Made by a program: the position numbers and the translations under genes. A stretch of 64,000 nucleotides of DNA, taken from Candidatus Gastranaerophilales bacterium (lineage in GTDB: Bacteria > Cyanobacteriota > Vampirovibrionia > Gastranaerophilales > Gastranaerophilaceae). The stretch lies in assembly GCA_944324915.1 (NCBI GenBank), contig CALUYD010000002.1, forward strand, positions 157,613 through 221,612, given 5' to 3'. The first letter of the stretch is position 1. The number at the start of each line of letters is the position of its first letter. Under the pieces are notes generated by a model. The model was not told the DNA's origin and did not search any database. It saw only the letters and a list, made by a program, of their open reading frames with translations. Below are positions 53,283 through 62,317 of the stretch, piece by piece.

Positions 53283-54463
53283 TTAGATAATTCTTTTATT
53301 TTTAGAGTGATTTTTTTAATTATTTCAAGTAATTGTTTTGATAATTTTTCTTTGTTGCTTAATTCTGCAGTTTTAAAACCAAAGAAATTGATATATTTAT
53401 AATTTTCGATAAATTCATTTTTAAAATTTAATATTTTTTCATAGATACAAGTATCAAGGCATCTTTTTTCGTCACATAAAAACATAAATATTTCACATAA
53501 TTTTAAATATGATTCAACTGTTTTTGTTTTATTAAATTCTTTTTGAAATTTAATAATTAGAGAAATGAGAGTTTCGTATTTTTTTAATAATTTTTTTCTT
53601 TTTTGCGGATAATATTCGCTAAAATATTCTTTGGTTTTTTCATATCCGACATTAAAAAGTTCATTTTTCTTTTCTTTTGGTATAAAGAAATCCACAACCG
53701 ATATATCTTTTGTGTTGATTTTTATATAGTCAAATTTATCTTTTTGTCTATATAGATCGACTATATAATCCGTAGCAAAACCACTTATTGCGTTATAAAC
53801 TCTATTTATATATTCTATTGAATTTGTAATTTTTTTTGGCGTTTCATTGTCTTCAAGTCTGAATTCTAAAATTCTTTCTTTTACATTTTTAACAGAATCG
53901 CTTACTCGCCATAATGGCATTGATTTTAATAAATCGCCATCAACAATTAATTTATCTTCATATTCAAACGGTGTAAATAACCCTGGCATGGAAACGCTTG
54001 CTCTTACTGCTTTTGCAATTTCAAAATCCGGAGTTTTGTCGCTTGAAAATTCATTAAATTTTAGATTTGTTAAATCAACTGAATATATAACTAATTTTGA
54101 GTTTAAATCGCTAAATTTAACAGGCGGCATTTGACCTTTTTTATAATTGTCGCCGTAGAATTTTTTTTCTATTTTTTCTTTTATCCAATCAAGAAAAATT
54201 TTGCCTTTTGATATTGCAGCATCTTTTTTAAAGTCTATATTTATATCTATAAACATATCAAAGCTAACATCAGCTAGTATTTCAAATATTTCATTGTAAT
54301 TGTATCCGATTAATAAAAGTGATGCAAAAACAGCCCCAATAGAGCTTCCTGCACATCCTGTAACTTTTATATTATATTCTTCAATGGCTTTATAAGCTCC
54401 GCAATATGCAAGACCTCTTATTCCTCCTCCTCCAAATATAATAAAATGTTCATTGTTTGCCAT
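53279..54463 (-). CDS. Patatin-like phospholipase
   Basis: Protein of 394 aa. The oxyanion loop is GGGGIRGLAY, the nucleophile Ser41 is in GCAGSSIGA (GxSxG), and the catalytic Asp175 is in LIVDGDL. After the patatin domain (about residues 1-260) comes a charged helical region to the end with CIYEKI-type cysteines. No signal peptide, so it is cytoplasmic or delivered otherwise. The ATG overlaps the motB stop by one base (TAATG), so it is translated with the flagellar stator genes. That link is unusual. The lipid substrate is unknown. Confidence 0.9.
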   Translation of the reverse strand: MANNEHFIIFGGGGIRGLAYCGAYKAIEEYNIKVTGCAGSSIGAVFASLLLIGYNYNEIFEILADVSFDMFIDINIDFKKDAAISKGKIFLDWIKEKIEKKFYGDNYKKGQMPPVKFSDLNSKLVIYSVDLTNLKFNEFSSDKTPDFEIAKAVRASVSMPGLFTPFEYEDKLIVDGDLLKSMPLWRVSDSVKNVKERILEFRLEDNETPKKITNSIEYINRVYNAISGFATDYIVDLYRQKDKFDYIKINTKDISVVDFFIPKEKKNELFNVGYEKTKEYFSEYYPQKRKKLLKKYETLISLIIKFQKEFNKTKTVESYLKLCEIFMFLCDEKRCLDTCIYEKILNFKNEFIENYKYINFFGFKTAELSNKEKLSKQLLEIIKKITLKIKELSN

Positions 54464-55443
54464 TATTGCTCCATAAATTCGGGTCTATTGCCATCATGAA
54501 TATATTGTGAATCATCAAGTGATTTTATTCTTTTGTTTTCGTTTTCATATTGTTGGGACATATCTATAACATTTTTTAATAATTCTCTATCGTCACCAAC
54601 AAGCCCTTCGATTGCTTTTGAAGGCTGTTTAAGTTTTTCTTGTGCATTTTTTTGATAAAGTTTTGCTTCTTTTAGAATTTGCTGCATATTTTTATCTGAT
54701 AGATTTTTAAATTTATTTCTTAAAATTACAATTTCTACACGTCTGTTTTTTGCTTTGTTTTGTACTGTATCATTTTTAGCAACAGGAACAGTATCAGCAA
54801 GTCCTGTTGTAGTAAATATTTTCGGATTAAAATCGTGATTTTTGATTAAATATCTTACAACACTAGAAGCTCTAGCTGATGATAATTCCCAATTTGATGG
54901 GTATTTTTGTGTACTGATTTTATCTGAATCGCTATGACCTTCAACGTTTATATAATGAATTGAAAATCTTTCTTTGATGATTGAAGCGATTTTATCTAAT
55001 ATTTCATAAGATTCTTTTGTAAGTTCTGCTGTTCCTGCTGCAAATTTTATAGCATGCTCATTCATTCTTATAATAAGACCTTTGTCGGTTATTTCGACAT
55101 TTATGCCTTCTTGATTTAATTTTTCAATGTCATCTTTTATATTTTCATAAGATGATTGTTCGTATTTTTGACTCATATATTCAAGCATTAAGGGGTTTGC
55201 TGCTCCTGCTTGACCGTCTAATATTGAATTTTGTCCATCCAGAATAGATGTTTGGTTATCAAAAATACTTTGGCTAAAGGCTTTTCTTAGGGCTTCTTCG
55301 ATACCTTTAAAAGCGTTAACATCTGATTGAGCAAGAGCATATAATACAACGAATGTTGCAAATAATAATGTCATAAAGTCGGCATAAGATACAAGCCAAC
55401 GTTCGAGATTTTCATGATCTTCTGCTTGCTTTTTTTTAGCCAT
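54463..55443 (-). CDS. motB: Flagellar motor stator protein MotB
   Basis: MotB of 326 aa. The single membrane helix with proton-carrying Asp22 is in SYADFMTLLFATFVV. A plug and linker follow, including a Gln/Asn/Gly-rich repeat ILDGQNSILDGQ near residues 63-75. The OmpA-like peptidoglycan domain is INVEGHSDSDKI with SSARASSVVRYL and KNRRVEIVILR. The tail after about 230 is charged and longer than usual. It overlaps motA by one base (TAATG) and the downstream patatin gene by one base. Confidence 0.95.
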   Translation of the reverse strand: MAKKKQAEDHENLERWLVSYADFMTLLFATFVVLYALAQSDVNAFKGIEEALRKAFSQSIFDNQTSILDGQNSILDGQAGAANPLMLEYMSQKYEQSSYENIKDDIEKLNQEGINVEITDKGLIIRMNEHAIKFAAGTAELTKESYEILDKIASIIKERFSIHYINVEGHSDSDKISTQKYPSNWELSSARASSVVRYLIKNHDFNPKIFTTTGLADTVPVAKNDTVQNKAKNRRVEIVILRNKFKNLSDKNMQQILKEAKLYQKNAQEKLKQPSKAIEGLVGDDRELLKNVIDMSQQYENENKRIKSLDDSQYIHDGNRPEFMEQ

Positions 55444-56213
55444 TAAGCCTTAGCCCCTTTAGATTGTTTTTTATCTACTATATAACATTCTAATTTTCTT
55501 TCAATCAATGCCGGTGATTCTCCTGCTTGGATTGATAAAATTCCTTCAATCATTAATTCCATTGAAGTAAATATTCTTGCATATTTTCTTTTTGCTCTTG
55601 TTGAATAAGGAATTGTAAAAAGGTTTGCAACAACAAGACCATAAATTGTAGCAACGAACGCAACGGCGATACCTGCACCAAGTTTAGATGGGTCTGATAA
55701 ATTCTGCATAACTTGGATAAGACCTAAAACCGCACCAATGATACCTAATGTTGGTGAATAACCGCCTGCGGATTCTAAAACTTTTGCACCTGCTGCAATT
55801 TTTTCTTGAATTTGCGATAATTGAGTTTCCATCATATCTTTAACTAAAGTTGGATCAGCACCGTCTGCAACTGCTTCAAGACCTAATTTTAGAAGTGGGT
55901 CAGAGGCTTTTTTTGCTTCTTTTTCAAGAACAATTACACCTTCTTTTCTTGCTTTTTGGGCATAGCCAATAATTTCTTCTATTATTTTTTCTAATTTTGG
56001 TGATTTTCCAAAATAAACAACACCTATACAATGTGCTGCGGTTTTAAAATCTTCAATTGGAAAACTTAAAAATACTGCGCCTGCTGTACCGCCTACAACG
56101 ATAAATGCTGCCGTAATTTGAAGTAGTTGCCCAATGTTACCGCCTTCAAGAGCTTGACCTGCAAGAATGAAGCTAAGCCCCATTACGGTTCCTATAAATG
56201 CTGCTATATCCAT
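55443..56213 (-). CDS. motA: Flagellar motor stator protein MotA
   Basis: MotA of 256 aa with four membrane helices and a cytoplasmic loop. Typical strings are FIGTVMGLSFILAGQ near the start, GGYSPTLGIIGAVLGLIQVM and LGAGIAVAFVATIYGLVVAN. Charged residues of the cytoplasmic loop that face FliG are present in the KARKEGVIVLEKEAKKAS region. AGGAG precedes the ATG. A sigma-28-like promoter lies directly upstream. It forms the motA-motB-patatin operon. Confidence 0.96.
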   Translation of the reverse strand: MDIAAFIGTVMGLSFILAGQALEGGNIGQLLQITAAFIVVGGTAGAVFLSFPIEDFKTAAHCIGVVYFGKSPKLEKIIEEIIGYAQKARKEGVIVLEKEAKKASDPLLKLGLEAVADGADPTLVKDMMETQLSQIQEKIAAGAKVLESAGGYSPTLGIIGAVLGLIQVMQNLSDPSKLGAGIAVAFVATIYGLVVANLFTIPYSTRAKRKYARIFTSMELMIEGILSIQAGESPALIERKLECYIVDKKQSKGAKA

Positions 56214-56243
56214 GATGTAAAAAACTCCTAATTTATTGCTTTA

Positions 56244-56270
56244 TTATCGTAAAAAACAGTCCTTTTGTTA
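56244..56270 (-). promoter_or_regulatory. Sigma-28-like promoter of motA-motB-patatin
   Basis: On the minus strand TAAC (56270-56267), a 15-nt spacer and TACGATAA (56251-56244). This matches the sigma-28 form TAAA-N15-GCCGATAA closely, and places the start of transcription about 20 nt before the motA ATG. Confidence 0.6.
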
Positions 56271-56361
56271 TCATATAATTAAACGAAATATAAATTTATA
56301 TATGTTTTAAATTTCTTCTTTTTTTACTATACTTAAATAAAAGACATATAGAGGAAAAAAT

Positions 56362-57594
56362 ATGGGATTAACATTAGCTCAAAAAATTTTATCAACTCAC
56401 GCAGGTTTTGAGGTTCAGTTTAATCAGCTGGTTGTGGCAAATATTGATGTTTGTGCAACTCAAGATGGAACAGGCCCATTAGCAATAAAAGAGTTTAAAA
56501 AATTAGGAAAAAAGCTATTTAATCCAAAAAGAACAATTTTATTTATTGACCATGCAGCACCATCTCCCAGAAAAGAATTATCTAATGCTCATAATATTAT
56601 AAGAGAATTTGCTAAAGAATATGGTGCCGTTTTATCTGATATTGGTTGTGGCGTTTGTCATCAAAGACTTATTGAAGATTATGTTAACCCCGGTGAAATT
56701 TTAGTTGGCGCTGATTCTCACACTTGTACATCAGGAGCGCTAGGCGCATTTGCAACAGGTATGGGTTCAACTGATATTGCTGTTTCTATGGCATTTGGTA
56801 AAACTTGGTTTAAAGTACCTCAATCTTTTAAAATTAAAGTAGATGGCAAATTTAAAGATAATGTTTGCTCAAAAGATTTAATGTTATATTTAATCGGAAT
56901 GATTGGGGCTGATGGCGCTACATATAAAGCGTTAGAATTTTGCGGTGAAACAATAGAAAATATGTCTATGTCTGAAAGATTTACTCTTGCAAATATGGCA
57001 GTTGAAGCAGGTGCTAAGGCAGGGTTGTTTGAAACAGACGATAAAACAAGAGAATTTTTAGCTTCAAGAGGAAGAGAAGATAAATATAAAGAAATCAAAA
57101 TGGATGATGATGCAATTTATGAAAGAGTTATTGAAATAGATGCATCTAAAATAGAGCCTATGGTTGCTTGTCCTCATACTGTTGATAATACAAAAAAAGC
57201 AAGCGAATTAAATGAGATAAAAGTTAATCAAGTATTTGTCGGAACTTGCACAAATGGAAGAATTGAAGATTTAAGAGTAGTTGCTAGCGTTCTTAAAGGC
57301 AACAAAGTGGCGCAAGGTGTTAGAATGATTATAGCTCCGGCGTCTAAAGATATTTATATTCAGGCAGCCAAAGAAGGCTTATTGGAAATTTTCCTTGAAG
57401 CAGGTGCAAATTTAATTCCATCAGGTTGCGGACCTTGCGTTGGCGTTCATGGCGGTATATTGGGTGATAAAGAAGTTTGTCTTGCAACTCAAAACAGAAA
57501 CTTCCAAGGAAGAATGGGTAATACCGAAGGATTTATTTATCTTTCAAGTCCTTATACTGCTGCAAAATCAGCGATTGCGGGATATATTTGTTAA
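56362..57594 (+). CDS. 3-isopropylmalate dehydratase/homoaconitase large subunit-like, copy 2
   Basis: Protein of 410 aa, paralogue of the leuC-type gene at 50.7 kb. Matching motifs are [35 protein letters not shown] and SGCGPCVGVHGGILGDKEVC, so the [4Fe-4S] ligands are present. GDIGCGVCHQRL-type text (LSDIGCGVCHQRLIE) differs from copy 1. It may act in leucine, citramalate or homocitrate routes; which copy does which cannot be told by eye. AGAGG precedes the ATG. It stands alone and its 3' end overlaps a convergent small gene by 27 bp. Confidence 0.85.
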   Translation: MGLTLAQKILSTHAGFEVQFNQLVVANIDVCATQDGTGPLAIKEFKKLGKKLFNPKRTILFIDHAAPSPRKELSNAHNIIREFAKEYGAVLSDIGCGVCHQRLIEDYVNPGEILVGADSHTCTSGALGAFATGMGSTDIAVSMAFGKTWFKVPQSFKIKVDGKFKDNVCSKDLMLYLIGMIGADGATYKALEFCGETIENMSMSERFTLANMAVEAGAKAGLFETDDKTREFLASRGREDKYKEIKMDDDAIYERVIEIDASKIEPMVACPHTVDNTKKASELNEIKVNQVFVGTCTNGRIEDLRVVASVLKGNKVAQGVRMIIAPASKDIYIQAAKEGLLEIFLEAGANLIPSGCGPCVGVHGGILGDKEVCLATQNRNFQGRMGNTEGFIYLSSPYTAAKSAIAGYIC

Positions 57595-57894
57595 TTTTAG
57601 CAAAGTAATTTTATCAAAAGTGTTAAACAAATCAAGCGCACAGATTGTTGCATCTGTTGTTAATTTTTTTGTTTCATATTTTATGGCTTCTTTTTCTTTT
57701 TTTAAAAGATAACAAACCACTTTTTGAGAATAATCAAAATTATTAAATGATGTTTTGATGATATTTAGTGTTAATTTTGCTACAAGCATTGTTTCAAAAT
57801 AAAAGCCATATTCTTTTGTTTTTAGTGAGTAACAAAATGCGCTGTTGTAAAATAAAATATTTAATAATAAGATTGCAACTACAATTTTTTTCAA
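57568..57894 (-). CDS. Small exported hypothetical protein
   Basis: Protein of 108 aa starting at TTG 57894 with GAGG 7 nt upstream. The N-terminus is a clear signal peptide (KKIVVAILLLNILFYNSAFC), with a Cys at its end that could be a lipid anchor although the preceding residues are atypical. The rest is mostly helical with three cysteines. Its stop lies 27 bp inside the convergent leuC-type gene. I recognise no family. Confidence 0.55.
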   Translation of the reverse strand: MKKIVVAILLLNILFYNSAFCYSLKTKEYGFYFETMLVAKLTLNIIKTSFNNFDYSQKVVCYLLKKEKEAIKYETKKLTTDATICALDLFNTFDKITLLKLTNISRNR

Positions 57895-57978
57895 TGTAAA
57901 ACCTCTAATAATTTTCTTATAGAGTATTACATTTATTTTTAGAATATATTAATCAATTGTCTATTTTAAAGGATATAA

Positions 57979-58003
57979 AAAAAGAGCCTTTTGTGGCTCT
58001 TTT
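57979..58003 (-). terminator. Terminator of the small-protein gene pair
   Basis: AAAAAGAGCC and GGCTCTTTT frame a TTTTGT loop just past the minus-strand stop at 58008; the A-run reads as T on that strand. Confidence 0.85.
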
Positions 58004-58007
58004 AATT

Positions 58008-58268
58008 TTATTTTTCATTGATTTTTTCTTTTATTTTATGAACTATATTTTTAATTGCAATACCGATTAAAGCTACACCCGCAAGAACAACTCCTGCACC
58101 AACAATAGCTTGTTTGTTTTCTTTGGAGAGTTTTATTTTGCTTGAGATAAAAGTATCAAATTTTTCGCTGGCAAATGATTTGCAATCAATTGCTTTTTTT
58201 CCTACTTTTTGCAGACCATTTTTAATTTGTCCGCCAACTTGTTTAAAATTAATATTTGGTACTTGCAT
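58008..58268 (-). CDS. Small membrane protein with NFK-type N-terminus
   Basis: Protein of 86 aa. The N-terminus MQVPNINFKQVGGQIKNGLQ contains the INFK motif, then a basic amphipathic stretch (residues 20-50) and one Ala/Val/Gly-rich helix (KQAIVGAGVVLAGVALIGIA) ending with a Lys-rich tail. AAAGGATAAAAA precedes the ATG. It follows the 203-aa gene by 14 bp and both start MQV, so they probably are expressed together. Function unknown. Confidence 0.65.
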   Translation of the reverse strand: MQVPNINFKQVGGQIKNGLQKVGKKAIDCKSFASEKFDTFISSKIKLSKENKQAIVGAGVVLAGVALIGIAIKNIVHKIKEKINEK

Positions 58269-58282
58269 TTTTTATCCTTTAT

Positions 58283-58894
58283 CTAGTTTAATAATTCACT
58301 AAAAGCATCAATAATATCTTTTTGATCGTTTCTTTCTTCAACTTTATCTGAAACAGGATCAAGAGTTAAAGCACCTGCTGCAACAGCTACACCTGCATCA
58401 AATAGGCTTGCGCCGTCTTTTATGCCTACTTTATTTAATACTTCTTGTGTTGTTCCTTTTTCTTTTGCTAAAACCGTATCAACAAAATCGCCTATTTTTT
58501 GAGCAACTTTACTATTTTCATTTCCGTTAATTAGCTTTTTGCTACCATTTGAAATAGCATCAAGTGCTTTTTGTGAATTAATTTTATTCTTTTTGAATTT
58601 ATTTACAATACCTGTAAACGCTTTTGTTGCTCCTGTTGCAATAACTTCACCTGATTTAACCGCAAATCTTCTTGCAACCGGTGTTAACTTTCTTACTGCC
58701 ATAGCTGTTGCTAAAACTGCTCCGACTGTTGCAACGATTGTACTTGGGTGAACATCTGAATTAACTTTTCCTACAATTTTATCTAATACTTGCATTTGTT
58801 GGTTAAATTCAGGGTTTAAAGGATATTGGTGATTACCTTCGGCTGTTATTGTTGCACCTTTAAAATTTTGATTACTAATTGCATTAACTTGCAT
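58283..58894 (-). CDS. Ala/Gly/Lys-rich protein with NFKG N-terminus
   Basis: Protein of 203 aa. It begins MQVNAISNQNFKGATITAEG, then carries hydrophobic Ala-rich segments (about 58-70 STIVATVGAVLATAMAVRKL, 165-180 DAGVAVAAGALTLDPVSDKV) and basic Lys-rich helices between them. AGGAG precedes the ATG. It forms a pair with the 86-aa gene. It resembles the 26.2-kb and 62.9-kb proteins. Membrane-associated, unknown role. Confidence 0.65.
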   Translation of the reverse strand: MQVNAISNQNFKGATITAEGNHQYPLNPEFNQQMQVLDKIVGKVNSDVHPSTIVATVGAVLATAMAVRKLTPVARRFAVKSGEVIATGATKAFTGIVNKFKKNKINSQKALDAISNGSKKLINGNENSKVAQKIGDFVDTVLAKEKGTTQEVLNKVGIKDGASLFDAGVAVAAGALTLDPVSDKVEERNDQKDIIDAFSELLN

Positions 58895-59043
58895 AAATAT
58901 CTCCTAACTGAAGTTATTACACCTGTATAAAATACAAACATAATATTTTTTGCTAAAAAAATTGTTTTTTCTTAATAAACTTTAACAATTTCAACACCTT
59001 GTCTAGGACTACATTATATAACAAAATCTTGTTTTGCAATAGT

Positions 59044-60261
59044 CTATATATCGAAATATTTTTTATTTTTTATTTCATCCGGCATAAATTGTTGAATATA
59101 ATCAGGATTATCGTGCGTGTAGACATAATCATTGCCAAAGCCATATTTAGAAGCATCTTTATAATGAGCATCTCTAAGATGTTTAGGCGGTAGAAAATCA
59201 AGTCCTGATTTAATATCTGAAATAGCGGTATCTATTGCTTTTATGGCTCTATTTGATTTTTTTGCTCTTGCGACAAATTCTACTGCTTGAGCTAAAGTTA
59301 TTCTTGCTTCCGGCATGCCCAGATGTTCAACTGCTCGAAGCGCCGCTTCTGCTATTAAAAGCGCTCTAAAATCAGTATTTCCAACATCTTCTGAAGCAAC
59401 TACGATTAATCTTCTTGCAATAAATCTTGGGTCTTCTCCTGAAATTAACATTTTAGCAAGATAATAAATTGCGGCGTTAGCGTCTGACCCTCTTAAACTT
59501 TTTTGAAATGCGCTTGCATAATCATAGTGAGAATCTATTGAATACCTTGTTCCTGTTTTTTGTAAAAGTTCCTCTACTGTTTTTTTATCAATAGCCTTGT
59601 CTGATGCAAAAAATGTGTTTTCAATAGCATTTAAGCAATATCTGGCATCCCCTCGAGATAGTTCTATTATTGTATCTAGGGCATCTTTTTCTATTGTTTT
59701 TTCTTCATAATTTTTAGATAAATAATCTAACCCTTTTAAAGCAATTTTTTCTAGTGAATTTTTATCAATTTTGTTTAAGATAATAACCTGTGCTCTTGAA
59801 ATTAAAGCAGGAACAGTATGAAACGATGGGTTTTCAGTGGTTGAACCCATAAAATAAAAAAGTCCTGATTCAATATATGGTAAAAGTGCATCTTGTTGAG
59901 TTTTTGAAAAACGATGAATTTCATCGATAAAAACTATTGTTTTTAAGCCCTCTCTTAATTTTTCTTTTGCATTTTGGGCTGTTTCTTTTATTTCTTTTAC
60001 ACCCGAATTAACGGCTGAAAGCTCTACAAAATTAGCATTATGATATTTAGCTACAAGTCTTGCTAGAGTTGTTTTTCCGCATCCCGGCGGACCCCAGAGA
60101 ATAAAAGAAAATAATCTTTTTGCTAAAAGTAATTTATAAAAAGGCGAGTTAGGGTTAATAACAGAGCTTTGTCCAAGATAATCCTCAAGAGTTTTAGGTC
60201 GCATAAGTTCTGCTAAAGGAATTTGTTTATTATTATTTTCTAGCGAATCAAATAAATTCAT
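59044..60261 (-). CDS. rarA: Replication-associated recombination protein RarA (MgsA)
   Basis: AAA+ ATPase of 405 aa, acting at stalled replication forks. Walker A is GPPGCGKTT (57-65), Walker B is IVFIDEIHRFSKTQQDALLP, sensor 1 is MGSTTENPSF. The C-terminal tetramer domain is KSLRGSDANAAIYYLAKMLI, then SGEDPRFIARRLIVVASEDV and GMPEARITLAQA, as in RarA/WRNIP1. The start codon lies 14 bp from the start codon of the divergent solute-binding protein gene. No ribosome site is evident. Confidence 0.96.
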   Translation of the reverse strand: MNLFDSLENNNKQIPLAELMRPKTLEDYLGQSSVINPNSPFYKLLLAKRLFSFILWGPPGCGKTTLARLVAKYHNANFVELSAVNSGVKEIKETAQNAKEKLREGLKTIVFIDEIHRFSKTQQDALLPYIESGLFYFMGSTTENPSFHTVPALISRAQVIILNKIDKNSLEKIALKGLDYLSKNYEEKTIEKDALDTIIELSRGDARYCLNAIENTFFASDKAIDKKTVEELLQKTGTRYSIDSHYDYASAFQKSLRGSDANAAIYYLAKMLISGEDPRFIARRLIVVASEDVGNTDFRALLIAEAALRAVEHLGMPEARITLAQAVEFVARAKKSNRAIKAIDTAISDIKSGLDFLPPKHLRDAHYKDASKYGFGNDYVYTHDNPDYIQQFMPDEIKNKKYFDI

Positions 60262-60263
60262 TG

Positions 60264-60269
60264 TATAAT
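60264..60269 (+). promoter_or_regulatory. -10 element of the solute-binding protein gene, leaderless layout
   Basis: Consensus TATAAT, then 6 nt, then ATG 60276. The only upstream space is the first codons of the divergent rarA gene, so no room exists for a usual leader. Confidence 0.55.
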
Positions 60270-60275
60270 CATTTT

Positions 60276-61541
60276 ATGATAAATGTTTTTAAAAGGATAG
60301 TTTTAATTTTAATTATTATTGCTTTTTTCTTTGGATGTTTTTCTGTTTATAAAATATATTCAAAAAATATCGATAAAAGAAAAAGTTTTACTTTTTGGTC
60401 AATTCAATTAAAGCCGATTTATGAAAAGCAAATTGATGAAATTATATCTGATTTTGAGAGTAAACATCCTGATTATAAAGTTGTTTGGGTTGATATTCCA
60501 ATTCAAGAGGCTCAAAAAAGAACTCTAGCTTCAATTTTATCATCTACTGTACCTGATTTAATTAATTTAAATCCTGATTTTTCGCTTGTTTTAGCTCAAA
60601 AAAATGCGCTTGAATATTTTAGCGAAGATGAATTAAAAGATTTTAACTTGGGTTTAGTTAATAAATTGCGCTATAAAAATAAAATATATGGTATTCCATT
60701 TTATGCAACAAGTCCTGTAACTATATATAATAAAGAAATTTTTGATAAATGTTCGATAAATAATTTTCCAAATACTTATGATGAACTTTATTCTATTTCT
60801 GACAAGTTATATTTATGCTCTCATAGTGCTACTTTTGCAGGTGCATTGAATGAAAATGATACATTGCTTAAAATATTAAATAAATATGATGTATCATCAT
60901 TCAAAAATCAAAATGAAAAAGAAAACGCTTTTATGGTTTATTCAATGTTTGATGATATGTATAAAAAAGGATATTTGCCAAAGGATATTTTATCAGTTAA
61001 TCATCGTGAAGTAATAGAAAAATATATGTCTAATCAAGCCCTTGTTATTGTAGCGGGTTCTAATTTTATAAAAATGATTAAACAAAATGCGCCTGATATT
61101 TATAAAAAATCTGAAATAGCTCCTCAATTAACAGGTTCAAATGGTAAATATGATGTTTCTTTGATGAATTTTGTAATTCCTAAAAAATCTAAAAATAAAG
61201 AGCTTGCTCGTGAGTTTGCGCTTTTGTTGACAAACGAGAAAAATCAACTTGAATTAGCTCAATTAACAAATGTTTTGCCTGCTAATAAATATGCTCTTTC
61301 AAATGATTATTTTAAAATTTGCCCTTCTGATTTGAATGAAAAATCAAGATGTGAAAGCTCTAAGCAATTGGATAATTTAATTTCAGATGATACTGAAATA
61401 AAAGATAAAAAAGCACTAAATGAAAATTTAAATAAGTTTTTAGAACAAATTTTATTAGATAAAAATTCCAACTCTGATTTTATCAAAGCTGGAATTAATA
61501 ACCTTTTTTCACGTTTGAATTTATATATTGAACAAAATTAA
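60276..61541 (+). CDS. Extracellular solute-binding protein, family 1 (orphan)
   Basis: Protein of 421 aa resembling sugar-type ABC binding proteins. One N-terminal hydrophobic segment (about residues 6-24, RIVLILIIIAFFFGCFSV) ends near a Cys but lacks a strict lipobox. The mature part shows typical family text: IDEIISDFESKHPDYKVVWV, LASILSSTVPDLINLNPDFS, KNKIYGIPFYATSPVTIYNK. No permease or ATPase genes are near. The start is ATG 60276; upstream starts would overlap rarA with no ribosome site. The ligand is unknown; glycerol phosphate or a sugar would be typical of the family. Confidence 0.82.
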   Translation: MINVFKRIVLILIIIAFFFGCFSVYKIYSKNIDKRKSFTFWSIQLKPIYEKQIDEIISDFESKHPDYKVVWVDIPIQEAQKRTLASILSSTVPDLINLNPDFSLVLAQKNALEYFSEDELKDFNLGLVNKLRYKNKIYGIPFYATSPVTIYNKEIFDKCSINNFPNTYDELYSISDKLYLCSHSATFAGALNENDTLLKILNKYDVSSFKNQNEKENAFMVYSMFDDMYKKGYLPKDILSVNHREVIEKYMSNQALVIVAGSNFIKMIKQNAPDIYKKSEIAPQLTGSNGKYDVSLMNFVIPKKSKNKELAREFALLLTNEKNQLELAQLTNVLPANKYALSNDYFKICPSDLNEKSRCESSKQLDNLISDDTEIKDKKALNENLNKFLEQILLDKNSNSDFIKAGINNLFSRLNLYIEQN

Positions 61542-62263
61542 ACGCTGATACTTTGACCTTGTTTAATTTTTTCTAAATTTTTCTTTTGCATAGAGAATTT
61601 TTGTGCCATTTTTTTGACAAAATCAATAGCTTCAATATCTCTTTTAATAGCGCTTTTTAGGTTTAAAATTTCTTCATAATTTAATAAATCAATTTTATTT
61701 GTTTCGCAAATTTCAAAAACATGCTTGAAATGTTCTTGTGTAGCGTTTTCAAATCCTGATAATTTCATTTTGTAGCAATACCAATTATAAAATTGATAAA
61801 TAAAAGCATAAATATTTACGTTATAACTTCTTAAAACAAACATTTCATTTGTTTTAAAAGCAATTTTCTTGTTTAAAATAAGATTTAAATATAGTGCTTT
61901 AATACCTTTTTGAGGCAAAATAAAACCTTCTTGCTCATTTATTTTAGCTAAGATTTTATCAGCATTTTTAATTTTATATATTGGAGTTTTTGCTCCTTTT
62001 ATGTAGTCAAAAAGTTTTTGAGGTTCATTTATATGTTTTTCAATTAATTTTTCAATTTTTTCTTGATTTAATTTATCTTTTTCATAGTTTGAATTTTTGA
62101 TTGATAAAGTTGCGCCATTGATTGTATGGCTTTTTTGTCCGCAAATATTACCTGATAAGATTTTTTTATTTAATTTTTCCATTCTTTTTTTGTGCTTTTT
62201 TTCTTGAATGGTGTAAATCTTATCAAAAAGTTTAATTGTTAAAATTTCAAAAAAATTTTTCAT
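61538..62263 (-). CDS. Hypothetical protein, Lys-rich
   Basis: Unrecognised protein of 241 aa, strongly basic and mostly helical. A start helix (KNFFEILTIKLFDKIYTIQE) is followed by a short Gly/Asn stretch, and the middle and end hold amphipathic helices with FIYQFYNWYCYKMKLSGFEN. No membrane segment or known motif. AGAGG precedes the ATG. The stop shares TTAA with the stop of the convergent binding-protein gene. An XRE regulator gene lies upstream on the same strand. Confidence 0.6.
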   Translation of the reverse strand: MKNFFEILTIKLFDKIYTIQEKKHKKRMEKLNKKILSGNICGQKSHTINGATLSIKNSNYEKDKLNQEKIEKLIEKHINEPQKLFDYIKGAKTPIYKIKNADKILAKINEQEGFILPQKGIKALYLNLILNKKIAFKTNEMFVLRSYNVNIYAFIYQFYNWYCYKMKLSGFENATQEHFKHVFEICETNKIDLLNYEEILNLKSAIKRDIEAIDFVKKMAQKFSMQKKNLEKIKQGQSISV

Positions 62264-62317
62264 AAAAATATCCTCTATATAATTATAAAAACTTTTTGAA
62301 ATAAAAAATTGCTAATT

